Shown: in pieces, positions 8,068 to 15,891 of the stretch
Layout: every line of letters begins with the position of its first letter
How positions within the stretch are numbered: the stretch's first letter is position 1
Assembly (NCBI RefSeq): GCF_000701345.1
Contig: NZ_JNIJ01000040.1
Span: forward strand, 1 to 64,000
Length of the DNA stretch: 64,000 nucleotides
Source: Bradyrhizobium sp. URHD0069
GTDB taxonomy: Bacteria > Pseudomonadota > Alphaproteobacteria > Rhizobiales > Xanthobacteraceae
Direction of reading: 5' to 3'
The notes under the pieces: generated by a model
Seen by the model: the letters and a program-made list of their open reading frames with translations, nothing else
Databases searched by the model: none
Told to the model about the DNA's origin: nothing
Made by a program: the position numbers and the translations under genes

Positions 8068-9591
8068 ATGGCCCCAGCACCGGTCATCCGACTGCATCCC
8101 GATGATGGCGTGCTGATCGCGCGCTCGAGCCTGCCGTCTGGCACTGTCGTGGCGGAGGGCGTGGCCACGGTCGAACGCATTTCGGCGGGCCACAAGGTGG
8201 CGATCCGCCCCATCGCGGTCGGCGAGCCGATCCGCCGCTATGGCCAGATCATCGGCTTTGCGACGTCGCCGATCGCGCCGGGCCAGCATGTCCATACCCA
8301 GAATTGCGGCATGGGCGATTTCGCCAAGGACTATGCGTTCGGTGTCGACGTCACGCCGACGCCGAACTTCGATCTGCCTGCGACCTTCGACGGCATCCGC
8401 CGCCCCGATGGCCGGGTCGCGACCCGCAACTATATCGGCATTCTCACGTCAGTGAATTGCAGCGCGCATGTCGCCGGCATGGTCGCGGATGTTTTCAAGA
8501 AGAATCCGTTCACCGGCGACAATCCGCTGGCCGATTTCCCCAACGTCGATGGCGTGGTCGCGCTCACCCACAAGACCGGCTGCGGGATGACGCAGGACGA
8601 ACCGCTGACGATTTTGCGCCGGACGCTTGGCGGCTACGCACGGCACGCGAATTTTTCCGCCGTCGTCGTGCTCGGGCTCGGCTGCGAGGTCAACCAGATC
8701 GGCGGGCTGATGAAAGAGCAGAAGCTCGCCGGCCGCCTGCGCGAACTGGAAATTCAGGAAATCGGCGGCACCCGCAAGACCGTGGAAGCCGGCGTCGCCT
8801 TTGTGCGGGAGGCGCTGACCGATGCGAACAAGGTCAAGCGCGAACCCTTGTCGGCCAGCGAATTGACGGTGGCGCTGCAATGCGGCGGCTCCGATGGTTA
8901 TTCCGGCGTCTCGGCCAATCCGGCGCTGGGCGCGGCGAGCGATCTGCTGGTACGGCACGGCGGCACCGTGATCCTGTCGGAAACACCGGAGACCTATGGC
9001 GCCGAACATCTGTTGACTCGCCGCGCGGTGAGCCGCGAGGTCGGCGAGAAACTGGTGGCGCTGATGCGCTGGTGGGAAGAGTACACCGAGCGTGAAGGCG
9101 CCGAGATGAACGCCAACCCCAGCCCCGGGAACAAGGCCGGCGGCCTCACCACGATCCTGGAAAAATCGCTCGGCGCGATGGCGAAGGCCGGCAGCACCAA
9201 CCTAGTCGATGTCGTGAATTACGCAGAAGCCGTCACCAAGAAGGGTTTTGTGTTCATGGACACGCCGGGCTACGACCCGGTCGCGGCGACCGGCCAGGTG
9301 GCGGGCGGCGCTAACCTCGTCTGCTTCACCACCGGCCGCGGCAGCGTGTTCGGCTGCAAGCCCGCGCCGTCGATCAAGCTTGCCACCAACACGCCGATGT
9401 ACAAGCGCATGGAAGACGACATGGACGTCAATTGCGGCACCATTCTCGACGGCGAGGAAACGGTGCAGCAATGCGGCCAGCGCATTTTCGATCTGATGCT
9501 GAAGACAGCATCGGGACAGCCGACCAAGAGCGAAAGTTTTGATTTCGGCGGCGCCGAATTCGCACCGTGGGTGCTCGGCGCGACGATGTAG
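8068..9591 (+). CDS. UxaA-family hydrolase (altronate/galactarate dehydratase type)
   Basis: A 507-residue cytosolic dehydratase combining an N-terminal SAF domain (about residues 1-95, IRLHPDDGVLIARSSLPSG) with the UxaA/GarD catalytic region. Family motifs include RPDGRVATRNYIGI, HKTGCGMTQDE, VLGLGCEVNQI, LQCGGSDGYSGVSANP and FTTGRGSVFGCKPAPSIKL. Members remove water from aldonic or aldaric acids (altronate, galactarate) using iron. A GGAG-type site (AAGGAG) precedes ATG 8068. The gene order importer, dehydrogenase, aldolase, dehydratase is what a sugar-acid pathway would need; galactarate, altronate or a methylated relative are candidates. Confidence 0.88.
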   Translation: MAPAPVIRLHPDDGVLIARSSLPSGTVVAEGVATVERISAGHKVAIRPIAVGEPIRRYGQIIGFATSPIAPGQHVHTQNCGMGDFAKDYAFGVDVTPTPNFDLPATFDGIRRPDGRVATRNYIGILTSVNCSAHVAGMVADVFKKNPFTGDNPLADFPNVDGVVALTHKTGCGMTQDEPLTILRRTLGGYARHANFSAVVVLGLGCEVNQIGGLMKEQKLAGRLRELEIQEIGGTRKTVEAGVAFVREALTDANKVKREPLSASELTVALQCGGSDGYSGVSANPALGAASDLLVRHGGTVILSETPETYGAEHLLTRRAVSREVGEKLVALMRWWEEYTEREGAEMNANPSPGNKAGGLTTILEKSLGAMAKAGSTNLVDVVNYAEAVTKKGFVFMDTPGYDPVAATGQVAGGANLVCFTTGRGSVFGCKPAPSIKLATNTPMYKRMEDDMDVNCGTILDGEETVQQCGQRIFDLMLKTASGQPTKSESFDFGGAEFAPWVLGATM

Positions 9592-9670
9592 TTGCCGCGG
9601 GGCATTGTGGCGCGGGGGATTTGCACTCGGCATAGCAATCGCTGCCCGTCGTTAGCGCGTTCGCCCTTCC

Positions 9671-11443
9671 TCACCTAGCTGCGCTAACAGTCCGCAGTGG
9701 GGCATCGCCAGGGCGGGCGAGCGGGTCGGCCCGCAGGTTTTGAAAGAATTTTTCTACCTCGCGCGACAGAATTTCCGCGGTAGAATTCAGTTCGCTGGAC
9801 GCCGAGAGCACTGATGTCGCCGCCTTGTTGGTCTCCCCGATGGCGTCGCTGAGCGAACTAATGTTGGTAACCAAAGTCTCGTTGCCCTGAGCCGCCAGTT
9901 GCGCATTCGCAGAGATCTCGCGGGTCGTAGCATCCTGTTGCCCAACGGCACTAGCGATCGCCGACGTCACGTCATTGATGTCGCGCACGGCGTTGCCAAT
10001 TTCGCGTACGGCATCGACGGCATTCCGCGTCGACGCCTGGATGTGGCTGACGTTCTGGCCTATTTCGGAGGTCGCCTTGGCTGTCTGTTCAGCGAGAGCC
10101 TTGACTTCGTGGGCAACCACCGCGAAGCCGCGACCAGCGTCGCCAGCGCGAGCCGCTTCGATCGTCGCATTAAGCGCCAGAAGATTGGTCTGCTCGGCGA
10201 TCGTCTGGATCAGATTGAGCACGCCGTCGATGCGCTGGGTCGCTGCCGCGAGACTTTCAATTTCGGCGATCGACTTTTCGGTCCGAAGACCGGCCTGTTC
10301 GACCACGGCAGCCGATTGACGGACCTGGCGGCCAATCTCCTCGACCGAAGTCGATAGCTCTTCGGCGGCACTGGCAACGGCATAGACATTGCTGGAAGCC
10401 TGCTCGGTAGCACCGGCGGCGGCCGCGGCGCGTCCAGTTGCATCTGACGCTACTTTGGTGATCGACTGCGCCGTATCGCGCATCGCGGACGCACTGTCGG
10501 TGACCGCGCACAGCACGCCTCCGATGGCGCCTTTGAATGCTTCGACCGAGGCTTCAATGTGCTGGGCCCGTCCTTCGCGCGCCTGGGAGTCGAGCAAGAC
10601 CTGCGAATTAAGATTGCGGTTGCGCTCCATCGCCTCCTGGAAGACGCGGATCGCGCGTGCCAGCGAACCGATTTCGTCGGCCCGATCGATATGCGGAACC
10701 TCGACGTTTTCGGAGCCCTCGGCGACGCGCTTGATGGTGGCGGTGATGACGGAGAGCGGGCGGGCCACCGAGCGGGCGATAATCAGGACTCCCATGCCGA
10801 CCAAAATCAGCGCCAGGCCGCCGAGGCCAGTCAGAACGAGGGCCATTGCGCGGTTGATCTCGGCTTGCTCGGCGATCTGCTTACTGCGTTCCGCGTAGAT
10901 ATTGGAAAGCGCTTCGAGGTCCTTGTTGAGGGTCGAGCGAACGGCGCGATTTGCGTCGTTGTCGCCCCATTCGCGGCCCGCTGCGCCACTAATCTCGATG
11001 CCCCGGCGAACCAGTTCCTTGCGGAAGTCGACGAACTGCTCGATGCGCTTTTTGAAAAGGGCGAACTGTTCGGCGTCATCTGCCTGGACAATGAATTCCC
11101 ACTCCTTGACCACCGCAAGGATCTTGTCATTGAAGTTGAGAAGCCCATCACCAAACTTCTTCACCTGGGCGGGTTCCGTCGACATATAGACGCCCCGGGA
11201 TTCCATCACGACGGCATAGACCAGCGAATTGATGCGTTCGACGTTGAGTGCCTCGCGGCTTGCAGTCTCGATCGCTTCCGTGAGTTCCGCGCTCCGGCGC
11301 GTGTTATAATGGGATAGGCTGGCGATCGCCCCTATCAGAACAGCGAACAGGGCGAAGATCGAATACAGCTTGGTTGCGAGCGAAAACCGGGACGCAATGG
11401 CGTAGCCGGAAGAAGGGCTACCGGATTTCGACGTTTCAGACAT
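9671..11443 (-). CDS. Methyl-accepting chemotaxis protein
   Basis: A 590-residue chemoreceptor with the classical layout: a short cytoplasmic tail, a first membrane helix (LYSIFALFAVLIGAIASL), about 150 mostly helical periplasmic residues, a second membrane helix (MALVLTGLGGLALILVGMGV), HAMP (ARPLSVITATIKRVAEG onward), and a long coiled-coil signalling domain. The domain tip reads IAEQTNLLALNATIEAARAG followed by GRGFAVVAHEVKALAEQT, diagnostic for the CheA/CheW contact region. The family passes ligand signals to the CheA kinase. There are no che genes nearby, so it is an orphan receptor. The ligand is unknown. Convergent with the dehydratase gene; 79 bp separate the stops. Confidence 0.93.
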   Translation of the reverse strand: MSETSKSGSPSSGYAIASRFSLATKLYSIFALFAVLIGAIASLSHYNTRRSAELTEAIETASREALNVERINSLVYAVVMESRGVYMSTEPAQVKKFGDGLLNFNDKILAVVKEWEFIVQADDAEQFALFKKRIEQFVDFRKELVRRGIEISGAAGREWGDNDANRAVRSTLNKDLEALSNIYAERSKQIAEQAEINRAMALVLTGLGGLALILVGMGVLIIARSVARPLSVITATIKRVAEGSENVEVPHIDRADEIGSLARAIRVFQEAMERNRNLNSQVLLDSQAREGRAQHIEASVEAFKGAIGGVLCAVTDSASAMRDTAQSITKVASDATGRAAAAAGATEQASSNVYAVASAAEELSTSVEEIGRQVRQSAAVVEQAGLRTEKSIAEIESLAAATQRIDGVLNLIQTIAEQTNLLALNATIEAARAGDAGRGFAVVAHEVKALAEQTAKATSEIGQNVSHIQASTRNAVDAVREIGNAVRDINDVTSAIASAVGQQDATTREISANAQLAAQGNETLVTNISSLSDAIGETNKAATSVLSASSELNSTAEILSREVEKFFQNLRADPLARPGDAPLRTVSAAR

Positions 11444-11793
11444 CGCACGGCCTCTTCAGAGAGGCCGGTCAGCACCGCCGGCCGCCCAAGAATTATGCAA
11501 AATGTTCGTGTATAAGTGCTTAAAATCTTACGTAATTCATACCGCTGCGCGAAATTTGTGTGGCCGATATAGCCGCTGGCGGGAAACGCCAAGGCGCCGT
11601 ACTGACCTGTAAATTGCTGGTTGGTTTCAATCGCTTGTGCAGTAATTCTAAACCACAAACTCTCGGGGAAAATGTGGATGCGCTCTCGAGTTAAGAACCT
11701 CGCCTTCAACCTGAATTAGAGCAGCCAAGTGCGCCTCGCTGCGTCTAATCTTGCGCGGGCTTTGCGCACCAGCGCTGATGGCCTGGAGCCGCC
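11444..11793. other. Divergent intergenic region
   Basis: About 350 bases between the chemoreceptor and eutB starts. No gene is recognisable; open frames on the minus strand (11335-11709) overlap the receptor 5-prime end and look like shadows. Promoters for both divergent genes are expected here, but I see no confident consensus, including no GGAAC-N16/17-CGTT site. The eutB Shine-Dalgarno GGAG lies near 11786. Confidence 0.5.
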
Positions 11794-13175
11794 ATGGTCT
11801 ATCGCCATACCATCGATGCCACCACGTATGTCTTCAATGATCTGCGCGAACTTTTGGCCAAGGCCACGCCGCCACGCTCCGGCGACCGCCTGGCAGGGAT
11901 CGCAGCCGAAAGCGCGGAGCAGATGATTGCGGCGCGGATTGCGCTGGCCGACGTTCCCTTAAAGCAATTCCTGCATGAGACGGTCATTCCCTATGAAGCG
12001 GACGAAATCACCCGCCTGATCGTCGATACGCACGACGTCTCAGCTTTTGCCGCCATATCCTCGCTGACGGTTGGGTCGTTCCGCGATTGGTTGCTTTCGG
12101 ATGCGGCTACCGGTGAAGTTCTCAAGCAATTGTCGCGCGGGGTTACGGCCGAAATGGCCGCGGCGGTGTCGAAGCTGATGCGCAATCAGGACCTCATCCT
12201 GGTGGCGAAAAAGTGCGAAGTAACCACCGCCTTTCGCAACACGATTGGCCTGCGCGGGCGGATGAGCGTGCGGCTGCAGCCCAATCATCCCTTCGATGAC
12301 GCCAAGAGCATCACCGCGTCGATCCTCGACGGCATCCTGCTGGGATCCGCGACGCCTGCATCGGCATCAATCCGGTGAGCGACGATCCGGCTGTCATCGG
12401 CGGACTGTTGCGTCTGCTCGACGAAATCATCATGCGGCTGCAGATTCCGACCCAGAGCTGCGTCCTGGCTCATGTGACGACAACGCTGGGATTGATCGAG
12501 CAGGGCATGCCGGTCGATCTGGTGTTTCAATCGATTGCGGGCACGCAAGCGGCCAACCGGAGTTTTGGCATCGATCTCGCGACCCTGAGGCAGGCTCATC
12601 AGGCGGGATTGTCGCTGCGGCGCGGTAGCGTCGGTAACAACGTGATGTACTTCGAAACCGGGCAGGGCTCGGCGCTTTCGGCCAACGCCCATCACGGCGT
12701 CGACCAGCAAACCTGCGAGGCCCGCGCCTATGCGGTTGCGCGCGCCTTCGATCCGCTGCTGGTCAACAGCGTGGTGGGCTTCATCGGCCCGGAATATCTC
12801 TACGACGGCAAGCAGATCATCCGTGCCGGGCTCGAGGACCATTTTTGCGGCAAGCTGCTTGGCCTGCCGCTCGGCGTGGACGTCTGTTATACCAATCACG
12901 CCGAGGCCGACCAGGACGATATGGACAATCTGCTGACGCTGCTCGCCGCCGCCGGCGTGACCTTCATTATGGGGGTGCCCGGAGCGGACGACGTCATGCT
13001 GAACTACCAATCGACCTCGTTCCACGACGCGCTCTATGTCCGCGATCTGTTCGGCCTGAAGCGGGCCCCCGAATTCGATGATTGGCTGTTTCGCGCCGGG
13101 CTCGCCGACGCCGACTTTCGCCTCGCCGGCAATACGGGTTTGCTGCCGGATTTTGCGGTGCGATTGCTTGTCTGA
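11794..13175 (+). pseudogene. eutB: Ethanolamine ammonia-lyase large subunit, split by a frameshift
   Basis: EutB is the large subunit of the adenosylcobalamin-dependent lyase that converts ethanolamine to acetaldehyde and ammonia. The first frame (11794-12378) reads MVYRHTIDATTYVFNDLREL through SITASILDGILLGS, typical EutB, then diverges. The second frame (to 13175) resumes with DACIGINPVSDDPAVIGGLL, TQSCVLAHVTTTLG and VDVCYTNHAEADQDDMDNLL. Deletion of one base near 12344-12352 (GGATCCGCGACGCC) explains the break. The second half could start at GTG 12375, overlapping the first stop as GTGA. Together they would make about 460 residues, the normal length. It is either a pseudogene, a two-chain arrangement, or a sequencing error. 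Confidence 0.8.
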
Positions 13176-13295
13176 GGCATCGCGGAACGCAATTATCCGG
13201 CTGCTCAGCGATGGAGCGGTTGCCACAATCTTGAAGAATTTGTAGCCCAGCCTCCAAGGCCATGCTTAGGTTGCGGGTCGGGTAGAGGAAGTTCG

Positions 13296-14882
13296 ATGAG
13301 AGCTGAGGGCATTGAGACGGTACGGCGCATTTTGTGCATCTTCCCGCGCTACACGTCTTCTTTTGGCACGTTCGAATATGCCTATCCACTGACCGATGGC
13401 GTCCAGGCCTTCATGCCGCCGCAGGGGCTGCTGCTGATCGCAGCCTATCTGCCCGCGCATTGGCCGGTCCGTTTCATCGACGAAAACATCCGCGCCGCCA
13501 CGGCCGAAGATTTCGAATGGGCGGAAGCCGTGCTGGTCAGCGGCATGCATATCCAGCGTCAGCATATGAACGATATCTGTCGCCGGGCGCATGCGTTCAA
13601 TCTCGCCGTTGCGATCGGTGGACCTTCGGTCAGCGCCTGCCCGGATTACTATCCTTCGTTCGACTATCTCCATGTCGGCGAGCTCGGCGATGCGACAGAC
13701 GAACTAATCGCGCGGCTGGCGCGCGATCCGTCGCGTCCTGAGCAGCAGGTGGTCTTGAAGACCGCCGATCGTATCTCCATGACGGACTTTCCGATTCCGG
13801 CCTATGAACTTGCCGAGGTCAAAAGGTATTTCCTCGGCAGCATCCAGTATTCAAGCGGCTGTCCTTATCAGTGCGAATTTTGCGATATCCCGGGCCTTTA
13901 CGGCCGCAATCCGCGCCTCAAGACGCCGCAGCAGATCATTGCCGAGCTCGACAGGCTGCGCGAATGCGGAGTGACCGACACGATCTATTTCGTCGACGAC
14001 AATTTCATCGGCAACCGGAAAGCGGCGCTCGACCTGCTGCCGCATCTGGTCGAGTGGCAGAAAAAAACCGGTTACGTGGTTCGCCTGGCCTGTGAGGCGA
14101 CGCTCAACATCGCCAAGCGGCCCGAGATCCTCGAAAAAATGCGCGAGGCTTTCTTTGTCACGATCTTCTGCGGCATCGAGACACCCGATCCCGACGCGCT
14201 GAAGGCGATGCACAAGGACCACAATATGATGGTCCCTATTCTGGAAGGCGTCCGCACCATCAACAGCTACGGCATGGAGGTCGTCTCCGGCATCATCATG
14301 GGGCTTGATACTGACAAGCCCGAAACAAGCCAGGCGCTGCTCACCTTCGTCGAGGAATCCCGGATTCCGCTGCTGACAATCAACCTTCTGCAGGCACTTC
14401 CCAAGACGCCGCTGTGGGATCGACTGGAACGTGAAAATCGTTTGATCCACGACGAGGGCCGGGATTCGAACGTCGATTTCCTGTTGCCTTATGATCACGT
14501 CATCGGTTCGTGGCGCAAATGCATGGAGATCGCTTTCGAGCCCGAAAAGCTGTATGCGCGCTATCAGCATCAGTGCGATTTCACCTATGCCAACCGGCTG
14601 AAGGTGCCGGTGAGCGCGGAAAAGAGGAGTTGGGCCAATATCAAGCGCGGGCTGATCATGCTCCGGAACCTTTTTTGGCAGGTCGGCGTGTTCGGCGACT
14701 ACCGCAAGGTGTTCTGGAAATTTGCGCTGGGGCGTCTGCGGCGCGGCGATATCGAAGGCCTGATTGGCTCGGCGATGATCGCCCATCACCTGATTTTGTT
14801 CGCGCGCGCCGCCTCGGTCGGTCAGCAGAATGCATCGAATTATTCAATCCGGCTGCGCGAGGCGTCTGTCCCTGCCGAGTAG
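13296..14882 (+). CDS. hpnP: B12-binding radical SAM hopanoid C-2 methylase
   Basis: A 528-residue protein with an N-terminal cobalamin-binding-like domain (about 1-150), then a radical SAM domain with the cluster motif CPYQCEFC at residues 189-196 (C-x3-C-x2-C), and a C-terminal DUF4070-type domain. The stretch TDTIYFVDDNFIGNRKAALD and the overall layout match HpnP, which transfers a methyl group to C-2 of hopanoids using SAM and cobalamin. HpnR and HpnJ are related alternatives, but the DUF4070 end and the eutB/eutC neighbours favour HpnP as known from Bradyrhizobium and Rhodopseudomonas. ATG 13296 is preceded by GAGGAAG. It sits between eutB and eutC, which share its need for cobalamin. 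Confidence 0.85.
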   Translation: MRAEGIETVRRILCIFPRYTSSFGTFEYAYPLTDGVQAFMPPQGLLLIAAYLPAHWPVRFIDENIRAATAEDFEWAEAVLVSGMHIQRQHMNDICRRAHAFNLAVAIGGPSVSACPDYYPSFDYLHVGELGDATDELIARLARDPSRPEQQVVLKTADRISMTDFPIPAYELAEVKRYFLGSIQYSSGCPYQCEFCDIPGLYGRNPRLKTPQQIIAELDRLRECGVTDTIYFVDDNFIGNRKAALDLLPHLVEWQKKTGYVVRLACEATLNIAKRPEILEKMREAFFVTIFCGIETPDPDALKAMHKDHNMMVPILEGVRTINSYGMEVVSGIIMGLDTDKPETSQALLTFVEESRIPLLTINLLQALPKTPLWDRLERENRLIHDEGRDSNVDFLLPYDHVIGSWRKCMEIAFEPEKLYARYQHQCDFTYANRLKVPVSAEKRSWANIKRGLIMLRNLFWQVGVFGDYRKVFWKFALGRLRRGDIEGLIGSAMIAHHLILFARAASVGQQNASNYSIRLREASVPAE

Positions 14883-14888
14883 CAACAA

Positions 14889-15689
14889 ATGAAAACGCCG
14901 GCGCCGCCGTCCCGTTCGACTATCGATTTGCGGGACCTCACGCCGGCGCGAGTAGGGCTTGGCCGGACCGGCGCGAGCATGCCGACGAAAGCGTTGCTTG
15001 AATTTACGCTCGACCATGCGCGTGCCCGCGACGCGGTTCATGCCGCCTTCGACGCGCCCGCCATCGTTTCCGGCCTCAACGACCTTGGTCTTGAGGCATG
15101 TAATGTCTCCAGTCGTGCCCGCAATCGGAACGACTATCTCAGGCGTCCCGACCTCGGACGAACGCTCGATTCGGATTCGCAGCGTTTGCTGGCGAGCCGC
15201 GCCGGCAGCGCGTGTCAGCTTGCAATCGTCGTCGGCGATGGCCTGTCGCCGACCGCGGTCCATGCCCACGCAATCGAACTTTTCCGAAGCCTCATTTCGC
15301 GACTGGCCATCGAGCGGATCGACATCGGCCATGCCGTGGTTGCGTCGGGCGCACGGGTCGCGCTGGGCGATGAAATCGGCTCTATCCTTGGCGCCCGCAT
15401 GATTGTCATGCTGATCGGCGAGCGGCCGGGCCTGTCAGCCCCGGATAGTCTCGGTGCTTATCTCACCTTTGGGCCCAGGGTGGGCCTCACCGACGCCGAG
15501 CGCAATTGTGTCTCCAACATCCGCGGCTCGGGCCTCGGCTACGATGACGCGGCTTTCAGGATTGCCTGGCTGGTCCGCGAGGGCCTGGCGCGGAAAGTCA
15601 CCGGCGTTTCGTTAAAGGATGAGAGCGGCGGAGGAACGCCCCAGCGCGTCATCACAAATTCAAGCCAGCCTGACAAAACCGAGAACTGA
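14889..15689 (+). CDS. eutC: Ethanolamine ammonia-lyase small subunit
   Basis: A 266-residue protein with the EutC sequence pattern: DLTPARVGLGRTGASMPTKA, LEFTLDHARARDAVHAAFD, RNRNDYLRRPDLGR, QLAIVVGDGLSPTAVHAHA, ARMIVMLIGERPGLSAPDSL, GAYLTFGPRVGLTDAERNCV and SNIRGSGLGYDDAAFRIAWL. EutC binds the cobalamin cofactor together with EutB. It follows hpnP by six bases, so eutB-hpnP-eutC form one apparent transcription unit. Because eutB is frameshifted here, EutC may lack a functional partner. Confidence 0.92.
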   Translation: MKTPAPPSRSTIDLRDLTPARVGLGRTGASMPTKALLEFTLDHARARDAVHAAFDAPAIVSGLNDLGLEACNVSSRARNRNDYLRRPDLGRTLDSDSQRLLASRAGSACQLAIVVGDGLSPTAVHAHAIELFRSLISRLAIERIDIGHAVVASGARVALGDEIGSILGARMIVMLIGERPGLSAPDSLGAYLTFGPRVGLTDAERNCVSNIRGSGLGYDDAAFRIAWLVREGLARKVTGVSLKDESGGGTPQRVITNSSQPDKTEN

Positions 15690-15891
15690 GACCCATATTG
15701 CCGCATCAGCGGTGATTCTGCACTGCGGTGCGTGCTTGCGAGACGGCGTAAAGACCTGCTACACCTCGGGCGGCAATTTTATTGTAATGTTTTCAAGTAC
15801 TAGCGCCGATCATGTAGCGTTGATTGAGGGCCTCATTGCGCCCCGGAACTTAAGCTATACAAATTGAGCCGATGTGAGAAATGGACGAGGC

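Noticed and set aside
13183..13211. Possible EcfG promoter before hpnP (GGAAC at about 13183)
   Set aside because: hpnP is reported to be under EcfG control in Rhodopseudomonas, but here the nearest CG-T match is 20 bases away, not 16-17, so the site does not fit.
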